Source: Lachnospiraceae bacterium
Lineage (GTDB): Bacteria > Bacillota > Clostridia > Lachnospirales > Lachnospiraceae
DNA length: 21,567 nt
Reading direction: 5' to 3'
NCBI GenBank assembly: GCA_017958585.1
Contig: JAGDCK010000023.1
Coordinates: 1 to 21,567 of the forward strand
Shown piece after piece: positions 1 to 8,445 of this stretch. A program made the position numbers and the translations under genes. Under the pieces are notes generated by a model. The model was not told where the DNA came from. It saw nothing but the letters and a program-made list of their open reading frames with translations, and did not search any database. Each line of letters opens with the position of its first letter. Within the stretch, counting starts at the first letter, position 1.

Positions 1-1338
1 GGTGATGAAGTTATCAGCGGATGCGTCTCAATTACAGGACTCTTAAAGATTCGTACCACAAAGCCCTTCGGTGAATCCACGGTTTCAAAGATCCTGGACC
101 TTGTGGAAAACTCCGGCATGAAAAAAGCCAGATCCGAAGCTTTTATCACTAAATTTGCAAAGGTTTATACCCCTGCGGTATGTTATTCTGCATTGGCCCT
201 TGCTATTTTGCCGCCTCTGGCACTTAGCATATTCGGAAGAGAAGCAAACTGGACGGAATGGATCATAAGAGCGTTGACATTCCTTGTTATAAGCTGTCCC
301 TGCGCTTTGGTCATCTCAGTGCCCATGACATTCTTTGGAGGTATCGGTGCCGCTTCGTCTAAGGGAATTTTGATAAAGGGATCGAACTACCTTGAGGCCA
401 TGGCCCGCACAAAGATCGCGGTATTTGACAAGACCGGAACTCTCACAAAGGGTGTATTTGAGGTTACGGATATCTGCCCTGCGGACGGCGTATCTTCTGA
501 TGAACTCTTAAAACTTGCGGCATACGGCGAGAACTTTTCGGATCACCCCATAAGCTTAAGCCTTAAGGCAAAATACGGAGAAAACATAGACAGCACCAAA
601 GTAACTGACGTGGAGAATATCCCCGGAAAGGGAATATCCGCAAGAGTCTTTGGAGAGAAGATCCTCATAGGAAATGCTTCTCTTATGGTGGAGCGTGGAA
701 TAGATATTAAAGCCTGCACAGAGACAGGAACCGTGGTCTATGTGGCTAAGGAAAGCGGCTTTTTAGGATATATACTGATACGTGATGTGATCAAAAACGG
801 CGCAAAGAAAGCTCTGGCAGAGCTTAAAAAAGCAGGCGTCAGATCAAACATCATGCTTACGGGAGATAACGACCGGACGGCTAAGGCTGTGGCTGAGGAA
901 CTTGGGCTGGACGGCTACAAGGCGGGACTTTTGCCCGGTGATAAAGTCGAAGAGGTTGAGAGGCTCTTACATGAAAAGGGCGACAAAAACGTGCTGGCAT
1001 TTGTGGGCGACGGAATAAACGATGCCCCGGTACTTGCAAGAGCCGACCTTGGAGTCGCTATGGGGGCCTTAGGTTCCGATGCGGCGATAGAGGCTGCGGA
1101 CATAGTATTAATGGATGACGATCCGGGAAAACTTTCCCTGGGCATGAAGATATCTTCAAAGTGCCTCAGAATATGCTATGAAAACATAGTATTTGCCATT
1201 GCCATCAAGCTTTTGTGCCTGGTTCTCGGCGCCCTTGGAATAGCAAATATGTGGCTTGCGATCTTTGCGGATGTGGGAGTTATGATCCTGGCGGTATTAA
1301 ATGCCATGAGGTGCTTAACCATCAGGGAGAACAGGTAA
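1..1338 (+). CDS. Heavy-metal P1B-type ATPase (Zn/Cd/Pb efflux type), 3' part, cut by window edge
   Basis: The frame is open from base 1, so the gene begins upstream; 445 codons are present. The visible part holds the end of the actuator domain and all later domains. Numbered from base 1, the signatures are the metal-site CPC at 99-101 in a membrane helix, the phosphorylated Asp143 in DKTGT, the P1B-specific His182-Pro183, GDGIND at 336-341, and a late helix with Asp424 before GVMILAVLNAMR. That last feature is typical of the ZntA/CadA (Zn2+/Cd2+/Pb2+) subgroup rather than the copper pumps. Family knowledge makes it a plasma-membrane metal exporter driven by ATP. The N-terminal metal-binding domain, if any, is outside the window. 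No metal regulator is visible nearby. The gene ends at a strong hairpin and is probably unrelated to the operon that follows. Family call is firm; exact metal is inference. Confidence 0.93.
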   Translation, partial: GDEVISGCVSITGLLKIRTTKPFGESTVSKILDLVENSGMKKARSEAFITKFAKVYTPAVCYSALALAILPPLALSIFGREANWTEWIIRALTFLVISCPCALVISVPMTFFGGIGAASSKGILIKGSNYLEAMARTKIAVFDKTGTLTKGVFEVTDICPADGVSSDELLKLAAYGENFSDHPISLSLKAKYGENIDSTKVTDVENIPGKGISARVFGEKILIGNASLMVERGIDIKACTETGTVVYVAKESGFLGYILIRDVIKNGAKKALAELKKAGVRSNIMLTGDNDRTAKAVAEELGLDGYKAGLLPGDKVEEVERLLHEKGDKNVLAFVGDGINDAPVLARADLGVAMGALGSDAAIEAADIVLMDDDPGKLSLGMKISSKCLRICYENIVFAIAIKLLCLVLGALGIANMWLAIFADVGVMILAVLNAMRCLTIRENR

Positions 1339-1397
1339 ATATAAAAAAATCACACCAAATTTTATATTTTTTATTTAAAAAATTATGACCCAAAATA

Positions 1398-1434
1398 AAA
1401 AGAGAGGTATTGAGAAAATCAATGCCTCTCTTTT
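1398..1434 (+). terminator. Rho-independent terminator after the metal ATPase
   Basis: A stem of about 16 pairs (left arm 1398-1413, right arm 1419-1434, loop GAAAA, one G-U pair) ends in TTTT. The A-rich left arm would also make it work on the opposite strand. An A/T-only 10-bp inverted repeat (1337-1346 and 1360-1369) lies just before it and is too weak to call separately. Confidence 0.85.
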
Positions 1435-1439
1435 ATAAT
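1410..1439 (+). promoter_or_regulatory. Sigma-A-type promoter of the adaptor/ABC operon, embedded in the terminator
   Basis: The -35 box TTGAGA (1410-1415) matches TTGACA at 5 of 6 bases and a perfect TATAAT follows at 1434-1439, with an 18-base spacer. The -35 lies in the loop side of the terminator hairpin and the -10 overlaps its T-tract. Transcription would start near 1446, leaving a leader of about 32 bases before the ATG at 1478. Confidence 0.7.
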
Positions 1440-1477
1440 GATAAAAGTGTGGTATATTGCCCCAAAAGGAGCGGAAT

Positions 1478-2563
1478 ATGAAAAATAAAAAAATACTGGC
1501 CGCGATGATGGTGTCTGTTGCGACGCTTATGGGTTGCGGCTTTAATGAGACAATTGAGAATACTCCCGTACTTGTGGAGGAAGATGAGGAGGTATCCTAC
1601 TCCACGGCGGAGGTTAACTTCGGTTCTGTTGTAAAGAACGTGACTCTGTCCGGAGAGTATACGCCCACGGAGACGGAGAGCCTGTATTTTCCTGTAAACA
1701 ACCGCCTTATCACAAAGGTCTATGTGGATAAAAATGATTATGTAAATGCAGGGACTCTAATCGCTGAACTTGATGTGGCAGATATCGAGGACAGGATAAA
1801 CGATCTTAAATATGAAATTGAGAGCGAGGAACTGGAACTTTCTCATACCCTGGAGCTAAGGGACTTTGACTTAAACGACGCCCTTACTATGTATGAGGGC
1901 TACAGCAAAAAGACCGCGGACGATAAAAAAGCCTATGAGGAAAAGAAGGCGGATATCGAAGCTTCATACAAGACCTCTGTCAGAAATATGGAGGATGATC
2001 TGAAAATCAAAAAAGCCCGTCTTGCCGATTACAGGAAGGAATTAAACGAGGGCAGGCTGTATTCTTCGATAACGGGACAGGTTACATATCTGGCAAGCAG
2101 GATAGAAAAATCCTACAGTTCAGAGACCACACTTATCGCCACCATCAGCAATCTGGAGACCAGCTACTTTGTGGTGAAGGGACTTGACTACGCTGACTAT
2201 TTCGAGAGCGGCAGTGAGGTGGTTGCTTCATATAAAGACGCCGGAAAGACCTATGAGATCCTGATCACTCCCACAGAGATGGATAAATGGGAAGCAGATG
2301 AGTGCATGTATTTTGAGTCAGTGGATGAATCGGCGGTAAAAAACGGTGCGGCATGCAATATCTACCTGGAGGTTGAGAGAAAGGATGATGTTCTCTGTGT
2401 TCCGACGGGGGCCATCCATTCCTCCGACAAGGGTGAATTTGTATATATCGTAAATGACGGAATGTTGGAGATGAGATTTGTGACGGTGGGAATAACCGGT
2501 GATTCCTTGACGGAGATCACGGACGGCCTGAAAAAAGGCGAGATCGTAGCCATCAAAAAATAA
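1478..2563 (+). CDS. HlyD/MacA-like adaptor lipoprotein 1 of the FtsX-type ABC operon
   Basis: This 361-residue protein starts with a lipoprotein signal: a KNKK head, a hydrophobic stretch and a lipobox LMGC with Cys20. I chose the ATG at 1478 because AGGAG (1467-1471) lies 6 bases before it; an in-frame TTG at 1457 has no such site and would spoil the signal peptide. After the anchor comes half of a lipoyl-like domain (about 81-100), a charged coiled-coil hairpin (about 100-190), the second lipoyl half (about 196-215, around ITGQV), and beta-barrel and membrane-proximal parts to the C-terminus. That order is typical of periplasmic adaptor (membrane fusion) proteins of MacAB-type systems. In a Gram-positive cell it would sit outside the membrane and contact the permease encoded three genes later. 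It is first of three adaptors in one operon. Substrate unknown. Confidence 0.85.
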   Translation: MKNKKILAAMMVSVATLMGCGFNETIENTPVLVEEDEEVSYSTAEVNFGSVVKNVTLSGEYTPTETESLYFPVNNRLITKVYVDKNDYVNAGTLIAELDVADIEDRINDLKYEIESEELELSHTLELRDFDLNDALTMYEGYSKKTADDKKAYEEKKADIEASYKTSVRNMEDDLKIKKARLADYRKELNEGRLYSSITGQVTYLASRIEKSYSSETTLIATISNLETSYFVVKGLDYADYFESGSEVVASYKDAGKTYEILITPTEMDKWEADECMYFESVDESAVKNGAACNIYLEVERKDDVLCVPTGAIHSSDKGEFVYIVNDGMLEMRFVTVGITGDSLTEITDGLKKGEIVAIKK

Positions 2564-2575
2564 GGCGGAAGGGAA

Positions 2576-3730
2576 ATGCTTAATATGAAAAAGAAAAATA
2601 TCTGCATATTGTCGGCGCTTCTTGCCCTTAGCACTTTGATGACTGCCTGCGGCGAGGCAAAGACCGATAGTGAAGTGATATATGAGATCGACGAGTCTGC
2701 ATTTGAGGCTCCCATGAAGACCACCGTAAAAAGAGGGGATCTGGAGATCTATTACGATTATGAAGCCCAGATCGGACCAAAGATCACCCAGCTTAAATTT
2801 AAAGATCCCGGAACCTTCAACAAATTCGAGGCAGGTCTTGGAGAAACAGTGAAAAAAGGCCAGGTGATCGCAACTGCGGACACAACGGCTTTGGAAGAGG
2901 AAATCGAAAAAAAGACTAAAGAGATAGAAAACCTGGACTATGACTATAATTACAATATACAGTCCATGACCTATACAAGGGATATCGCCTCCATAAACTT
3001 AAAAAAAGCCTATGAGGATATAGAGTTTTATTCTGAAAAAGCCCCAGATCCCGACAGATACACCGACAGCTGCGTGAGGGCAGGAACTTTTGATCAGCAG
3101 ATAAAGCGACTTGACATAGTTATGAGGCAGAAAAAAGAGACCTACGACCTTGAGAGAAAGCATTTGACCGGAGAATTGTCAAAGTTAAAGACAAAGCTTT
3201 CCGGAAACAGGATAACAGCGCCCTATGACGGAGTTGTGGTTGCCATATCGGATGATGAGTACGGAGATTCCATCAGTACCTCAAAATATTATATAGCCGT
3301 TGCGGATACATCCGTTTACTATGCAAGATGTGAATCTCCGGGAACTGCGGTAATAAAAAGTGCTTATTCCACAAATCTTCTTTCTGAAGGTGACAGGTAC
3401 GACCTTACATATGTGCCAAGACCCGACGAATACTATATCGAGATGCGTAACGGCAGCGAGATTTCCTACGATGAATTTTTGATCTCGGGAGATACATCAA
3501 AGCTGGAATTCGGTGACTTCGGATATGTGCGATTTGTCACAAAGAAAGCGGAAAACGTGCTGATGGCACCAAGGAATGCCGTGCACGTGGCAGGCGGACA
3601 AAGCTTTGTATACAAGGATGAAAACGGCGTGATGACAAAGACACCTGTAACCCTTGGAATAAGCAATTCTCTCTACTATGAGATAAAAGACGGCCTTGAG
3701 GAAGGAGATGCGATATATGTTGAAGAATAA
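2576..3730 (+). CDS. HlyD/MacA-like adaptor lipoprotein 2
   Basis: This 384-residue protein begins 12 bases after adaptor 1. The start at 2576 has a GGCGGAAGGG purine tract before it; Met4 at 2585 is a possible alternative. A signal peptide ends in LMTAC with Cys25, so it is probably a lipoprotein, although Met at the -3 position is less usual. The lipoyl-like first half is near residues 88-105 (GETVKKGQVIA), a long acidic/basic coiled coil runs to about 208, and the second half NRITAPYDGVVV starts near 210. The C-terminal region carries a membrane-proximal domain. It is clearly of the same family as its two neighbours but differs in sequence, so this is an old duplication or mixed adaptor set rather than a recent tandem copy. 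Role inferred: extracytoplasmic subunit of the ABC complex encoded downstream. Confidence 0.84.
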   Translation: MLNMKKKNICILSALLALSTLMTACGEAKTDSEVIYEIDESAFEAPMKTTVKRGDLEIYYDYEAQIGPKITQLKFKDPGTFNKFEAGLGETVKKGQVIATADTTALEEEIEKKTKEIENLDYDYNYNIQSMTYTRDIASINLKKAYEDIEFYSEKAPDPDRYTDSCVRAGTFDQQIKRLDIVMRQKKETYDLERKHLTGELSKLKTKLSGNRITAPYDGVVVAISDDEYGDSISTSKYYIAVADTSVYYARCESPGTAVIKSAYSTNLLSEGDRYDLTYVPRPDEYYIEMRNGSEISYDEFLISGDTSKLEFGDFGYVRFVTKKAENVLMAPRNAVHVAGGQSFVYKDENGVMTKTPVTLGISNSLYYEIKDGLEEGDAIYVEE

Positions 3731-4883
3731 ATTCAAAGCGATCCTTTTTCCTGTGGCTTTTTCACTGATACTTTCAGGCTGTTCATTCCCAAAATCCCTT
3801 GTGACGGATACGGGAAGCGGCAAAAAAGAGTCCATCCCTGCAGAGGAATATTTAAACACCGAGGCCCTCGGTCAGTCAAAGGAAGTTACGGATACCAAAT
3901 ACAAGGTGCTGGAGCTTAAGCTTGAGACCTTCGAGGAAGCGGCTTTAAATCAGACCATGACCAGGCGTTTTTACTCTCCCATTGTTTATTTTGATGTGGA
4001 GAATAAAAAGGCGAAGTTTGGCGAGTACATGGTGGATTTTGGGGACGAAGTCCAAAAGGGTGACGTCATAGCCACCTGCTATACCGACGTGGATGACATC
4101 GCCATAGAAGAAGCCGAGATAAACTTACAGCATATAAATGATGATTATGCTGCTTACCTCTCAGACCATGATGAGAAGACAAAGAAATTCGAGGAAGATT
4201 ACAAATATACATATGATTCCACCGAAAAGAGCATCAAGGATGTAAACAGAAAGCAGATGGCGCTTGACCATGAAAAGACGGTCAGGGATTTTGAAAACCG
4301 TATTAAGGAAGCCAAAAAAAATCTTAGCGAGCTTACGAAGGTTGGAAGTGTTTACGAGATAAAGGCGCCCACAAGCGGCGTGGTGTACATGGCATCGAAG
4401 AACACTGCCGGTGACAGTGTAAAATACGGCACATACATCTGCCACATCATAGACTCAGAGGAGGTTTACTCCGAGACCGAAAAGCAGGCCGACAGGTTCG
4501 GATACGGATCAAAGATGACCATAAGCACCCCTGACGGCGATGTGGATGCCAAGGTCGTAAGCGGAGGCATGTGGGGTCTCTACGGAAACCTGGACAATTC
4601 CAAGGTGGTATTCAAACTTGCGGATTCAAAGGAGATATCCATCTGGGACAGCTTCAGAAGAGGTTCCTCCTCCATGACATTAAAGGGCAATATCGTGAGC
4701 ATCGACAATGTGATAGTGCTCCCCATAAGTGCGGTTGAGACCGACGGCGACGGAGGATATTTTGTAAAAGTCCTAAACGACGACGGAACCATCACAAAGA
4801 CCGGTTTCATCCCCGGCGGAAACTCCACATCTGCCTACTGGGTACTGGAGGGACTTACCCCCGGCATGAAGATAGTTTATTAG
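3717..4883 (+). CDS. HlyD/MacA-like adaptor lipoprotein 3
   Basis: This 388-residue protein overlaps the end of adaptor 2 by 14 bases, a sign of translational coupling. Of the in-frame starts I prefer the ATG at 3717, with AGGAG (3703-3707) 9 bases upstream; the ATG at 3708 directly abuts that site. The signal peptide ends in LSGC with Cys22. The first lipoyl half is near 108-118 (GDEVQKGDVIA), a coiled coil with many Lys/Glu spans about 125-208, and the second half YEIKAPTSGVVY is near 212. The C-terminal part has the usual adaptor motif with a Pro-Ile-Ser-Ala-Val stretch and a GLTPGMK ending. It is followed after 18 bases by the permease gene. Family assignment is good; individual role versus adaptors 1 and 2 is unknown. 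Confidence 0.83.
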   Translation: MLKNKFKAILFPVAFSLILSGCSFPKSLVTDTGSGKKESIPAEEYLNTEALGQSKEVTDTKYKVLELKLETFEEAALNQTMTRRFYSPIVYFDVENKKAKFGEYMVDFGDEVQKGDVIATCYTDVDDIAIEEAEINLQHINDDYAAYLSDHDEKTKKFEEDYKYTYDSTEKSIKDVNRKQMALDHEKTVRDFENRIKEAKKNLSELTKVGSVYEIKAPTSGVVYMASKNTAGDSVKYGTYICHIIDSEEVYSETEKQADRFGYGSKMTISTPDGDVDAKVVSGGMWGLYGNLDNSKVVFKLADSKEISIWDSFRRGSSSMTLKGNIVSIDNVIVLPISAVETDGDGGYFVKVLNDDGTITKTGFIPGGNSTSAYWVLEGLTPGMKIVY

Positions 4884-4901
4884 TGAAAGGCGACAAAGAC
4901 T

Positions 4902-7703
4902 ATGTTTTCAATGATGTTACATAAGTTAATACATAAAAAGTGGATGGTACTTTGCCTGCTTTTGGGAAATATCCTGTTGATCGCCGTGGCGGCTTGCTAC
5001 CCCCTCTACAGAGTTTCATCATTCCAGAGAATGCTCTCCGATGAATTTGCTTCCTATGCAGAGGAAAATGACGTCTGGCCCGGTACCCTGAATGTGGTTT
5101 ATACCACCTTAAAGGGCGGTGCGAAGACCGGATTTGGCAATATGCAGGTTGCAGCTGAAAATGCGGTTAACGACATGGGCATTGAGGTGATGGATTACAT
5201 TTCGTCATACAATCTTGCTACCCAAAAGGCCGTTCCAGGTGTCATCAGGGACAACGTGGATGAAAAGAGGGTCACTCTGGCGGCTGCGGACGAGATGTGG
5301 GATCATGTAAATATTATCATGGGAGATATTCCGTCACAGACTATCACAAAGGACGGCTTTATAGAGACCGTGATCTCCGCAAAGGCAATGATCGATCAGG
5401 ACATTTTGGTGGGAGATGAATATACCTACGCCATAACCACATTGATCGATGGCTCACCCTTAAAGGTGAGAGTGGTGGGAGTTTTTGAGCAGATCGATGA
5501 AAACGAGAATTACTGGGTTTCCTTCGGGGATCACATTAAGGAAAACATCTACATGGATCCGATCCTCTACAAAGAGTGCTTCTGGGGTGAGGATAAGGAA
5601 AACAATTATTCCATGAGTGCCAAGTGGACATATATCTGGGACTATACAAAGGTTTCTGTCTCCGATGTATCGGGCCTCATAAACACCATGGAAAAGCTTG
5701 ACAGAAATAAGACTCTCGGAGGCAGATTAAATCAGGGCGGCGCCGACAAAGTACTTAATGAATATTCCGGTAAGGCAAAGAGGATAGAAGCTACCCTTCT
5801 TATCTTACAGGTTCCGGTTCTTTTACTTCTCCTGGCATTTTTGTATATGATCGCAGGGCAGATGCTTCAGATGGAGAGAAATGAGATCTCGCTTCTGCGC
5901 TCCAGAGGAGCCGCAAAGGGTCAGGTCATAGGACTTTACTTTATGCAGAGCGTATTCCTAAGTACCCTTTCTTTGATACCCGGTCTGCCACTGGCAGGAG
6001 TATTTTGTAAACTCCTTGGCTCCTCAACGGCATTCCTTGAGTTTTCTGCCAGAAGAAGCCTTGATATAAAGTTTACGGGTGACATTATAATATATGCATT
6101 TTTTGCGGTTTTATTGTCAGTCATAATGACCACCATTCCTGTTATCGGATACAGTGGTCTCTCCATAGTTAAATTAAAACAGTCAAAGTCCAGGAGCGGC
6201 AGATCCCTTTGGAAAAAGATGTATCTGGATATAATACTTCTGGCCATATCGGGATACGGTTACTATTCATTTTCAAAAAATGAAAATATGATGGTTATGA
6301 ATGTGCTGTCCGGAGAAAGCTTAGATCCCCTTTTGTACGTCAGCTTTTCCCTCTTTATCCTGGGAGCGGGACTTTTCTGCGCTAGGCTTCAGCCCTATTT
6401 ACTTAAGGCATTTTTTGCCATCACCAAAAAACGCTTAAAGCCTTCAACCTACGCTTCACTTCTTGGCAGCATCAGGACAGGGGCAAAGCAGGAGTTTATC
6501 ATACTGTTTATGATACTCACCGTGTCCATTGGTATATCGGATACCATGATAGCAAGGACCATAGTGTCAAATGCGGTAAACAACACAAGGCACATAGTCG
6601 GCGCGGACATTGTGTTAAAGGAAAAGTGGGGTGACAATTCAGCCTACGTTCAAAACGGTCAGGCAGACACCCTTACATATATTGAACCGGATTTTTCAAA
6701 GTTTGAGACCATAGAGGGTGTCAACTCGGCCACAAAGGTGGTATATGACACCGGCGGAAAGGTGCCCTCAAAGAAGGTAAGCGCCACCATTATGGGAATA
6801 AAGACTTCCGGTTTTTACAAGGTGACCACCATGGCGGATTCACTTAATCCCTACAGCTATGAGGAATATTTAAATGTCCTGGCATCGGACCCTCAGGCAG
6901 TGCTCCTCTCCGAGAACTTTTTGACAAAGCAGGATCTTCACATAGGGGATGTGATCACATATGAGAATGCGGCAGGAAAGACCGCTGTGGGATATGTATA
7001 CGGATTTTTTAAATACTGGCCCACGTACAGTGCAGCCACATATTCACTAAACACGGACGGAACCGTTGATTCGGTGGACAATTATATGGTGGTCACAAAC
7101 TATTCCTATCTTGTAAAAAGATGGGGTGTGACTCCTTATCAGGTATGGCTTGACACATCGGATGACGGAGACGGCTTCTATGCCTTTGCGGATGAGAATG
7201 CATCCACATTAAGGCTTACAAAGCTTGAGAGCATGGCAAAAGAGGAAGAAGCCATCATCGAGGATACCATGTTCCAGGGCACAAACGGAATCCTGTCCAT
7301 GAGCTTTATAGTTATCCTCCTCTTGTGCGTGGTGGGATATCTGATCTATTGGATAATGTCCATAAAATCCAGGGAGCTTCTCTTTGGAGTGCTCCGTGCC
7401 ATGGGTATGAGAAAGAGGGAGATAAACTGGCTGTTAATCGTTGAACAGATCTGCTCGGGACTTTTTGCAATTGTGACCGGCGGATTCATAGGAATACTCA
7501 GCTCCAATATGTTTGTACCCATGATCCAGAAGGCATATGCCGCCAGCGAACAGGTTCTGCCATTAAAGCTAATCACACAGAGCAGTGACATGATCCAGCT
7601 CTTTGCCGTGATCGGCGCAGTTCTGGCAATCTGCCTTGTGGTACTTGCAAGGATCGTTTCCACCATGAACATCAGTAACGCACTTAAACTTGGCGAGGAT
7701 TAA
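4902..7703 (+). CDS. FtsX/MacB-family ABC permease, large ten-helix form
   Basis: This 933-residue membrane protein has about ten hydrophobic segments: roughly 14-34, 297-320, 342-372, 394-417, 440-457, 478-497, 530-550, 800-820, 844-868 and 897-918. Two large extracytoplasmic domains lie between, about 37-295 and 551-798, each followed by a three-helix FtsX core. This is a duplicated FtsX arrangement, so one polypeptide probably does the work of a dimer. The cytoplasmic loop after helix 2 has MERNEISLLRSRGA and the one after helix 8 has KSRELLFGVLRAMGM, both typical ATPase-contact sites of the family. The start at 4902 has only a weak AAGG (4887-4890). Such proteins use ATP mechanically to move or release substrates outside the membrane rather than pump from the cytoplasm. 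Three adaptor genes precede it and two ATPase genes follow. Confidence 0.9.
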   Translation: MFSMMLHKLIHKKWMVLCLLLGNILLIAVAACYPLYRVSSFQRMLSDEFASYAEENDVWPGTLNVVYTTLKGGAKTGFGNMQVAAENAVNDMGIEVMDYISSYNLATQKAVPGVIRDNVDEKRVTLAAADEMWDHVNIIMGDIPSQTITKDGFIETVISAKAMIDQDILVGDEYTYAITTLIDGSPLKVRVVGVFEQIDENENYWVSFGDHIKENIYMDPILYKECFWGEDKENNYSMSAKWTYIWDYTKVSVSDVSGLINTMEKLDRNKTLGGRLNQGGADKVLNEYSGKAKRIEATLLILQVPVLLLLLAFLYMIAGQMLQMERNEISLLRSRGAAKGQVIGLYFMQSVFLSTLSLIPGLPLAGVFCKLLGSSTAFLEFSARRSLDIKFTGDIIIYAFFAVLLSVIMTTIPVIGYSGLSIVKLKQSKSRSGRSLWKKMYLDIILLAISGYGYYSFSKNENMMVMNVLSGESLDPLLYVSFSLFILGAGLFCARLQPYLLKAFFAITKKRLKPSTYASLLGSIRTGAKQEFIILFMILTVSIGISDTMIARTIVSNAVNNTRHIVGADIVLKEKWGDNSAYVQNGQADTLTYIEPDFSKFETIEGVNSATKVVYDTGGKVPSKKVSATIMGIKTSGFYKVTTMADSLNPYSYEEYLNVLASDPQAVLLSENFLTKQDLHIGDVITYENAAGKTAVGYVYGFFKYWPTYSAATYSLNTDGTVDSVDNYMVVTNYSYLVKRWGVTPYQVWLDTSDDGDGFYAFADENASTLRLTKLESMAKEEEAIIEDTMFQGTNGILSMSFIVILLLCVVGYLIYWIMSIKSRELLFGVLRAMGMRKREINWLLIVEQICSGLFAIVTGGFIGILSSNMFVPMIQKAYAASEQVLPLKLITQSSDMIQLFAVIGAVLAICLVVLARIVSTMNISNALKLGED

Positions 7704-7705
7704 AA

Positions 7706-8389
7706 ATGTCGGAGATTATTTTAGAGACCAAAAACATAAAGAGAGTTTTCCCTGTGGCGGGGTCAGAACCTTTTACGGCGGTTGATGATGTGTCCATCAA
7801 GGTCCCAAAGGGAAGCCTGTGCATTTTAAAGGGCCGAAGCGGATCCGGAAAGACCACGCTCCTGAATATGCTGGGAGCTTTGGACTATCCTACTTCCGGA
7901 GAGATTATTTTTGACGGCACGGACATCACGAAGCTTAGCGAAAACAATCGTGAAAACTTAAGGAGAAGCCGCGTGGGATTTGTGTTCCAGTCGGTGTCAC
8001 TGATCCCCATGATGAGCGCCTTTGAAAATGTGGAATTTGCCCTTAGAATGGCAAATATCAGGGAGGACAGGAATCGCCGCGTGGAGGAGTGTCTTAAGAT
8101 GGTGGGACTTGGGGGCAGAATGAATCACATGCCCCAGGAGATGAGTGGCGGTGAGCAGCAGAGAGTTGCCATAGCAAGAGCCGTGGCCCATCATCCGTCC
8201 ATTATCTTTGCGGACGAGCCCACTGCAGAACTTGATTCCCAGACTGCCATCAATGTGATGAATCTGTTCAAGGAGATGGTGGCAAAGGAGAATGTCACAA
8301 TTATAATGACCACCCACGATACTTCCCTCATGGGAGCGGGAGACGTGGTTTACGAGCTTGAGGACGGAAAACTTATATCAGTGAAGTAA
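7706..8389 (+). CDS. MacB/LolD-type ABC ATPase 1
   Basis: This 227-residue ATPase begins 2 bases after the permease stop, with GAGG (7695-7698) inside the end of the permease gene 7 bases before the ATG, so the two are probably translationally coupled. All nucleotide-binding motifs are present: aromatic A-loop Phe15, Walker A GRSGSGKT at 43-50, Q-loop in VFQS, signature MSGGEQQ, Walker B IIFADEP with the catalytic Glu, D-loop ELD and switch His in TTHD. The length is the norm for LolD/MacB ATPase subunits. It should be catalytically competent. A second, different ATPase follows, so the complex is probably driven by a heterodimer. Substrate not predictable. Confidence 0.93.
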   Translation: MSEIILETKNIKRVFPVAGSEPFTAVDDVSIKVPKGSLCILKGRSGSGKTTLLNMLGALDYPTSGEIIFDGTDITKLSENNRENLRRSRVGFVFQSVSLIPMMSAFENVEFALRMANIREDRNRRVEECLKMVGLGGRMNHMPQEMSGGEQQRVAIARAVAHHPSIIFADEPTAELDSQTAINVMNLFKEMVAKENVTIIMTTHDTSLMGAGDVVYELEDGKLISVK

Positions 8390-8445
8390 AAGAGATTATT
8401 AAAGCTGACAATCTGGTAAAGATTTACAAGACAAAGGATATAGAA

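Noticed and set aside
1337..1369. A/T-only inverted repeat just after the metal ATPase stop
   Set aside because: With no G-C pair it is too weak to count as a terminator, and a far stronger hairpin follows.
8362..8400. Programmed -1 frameshift fusing the two ATPases
   Set aside because: I see no heptameric slippery sequence in the right register before the ATPase 1 stop; kept only as one option in the start-codon finding.
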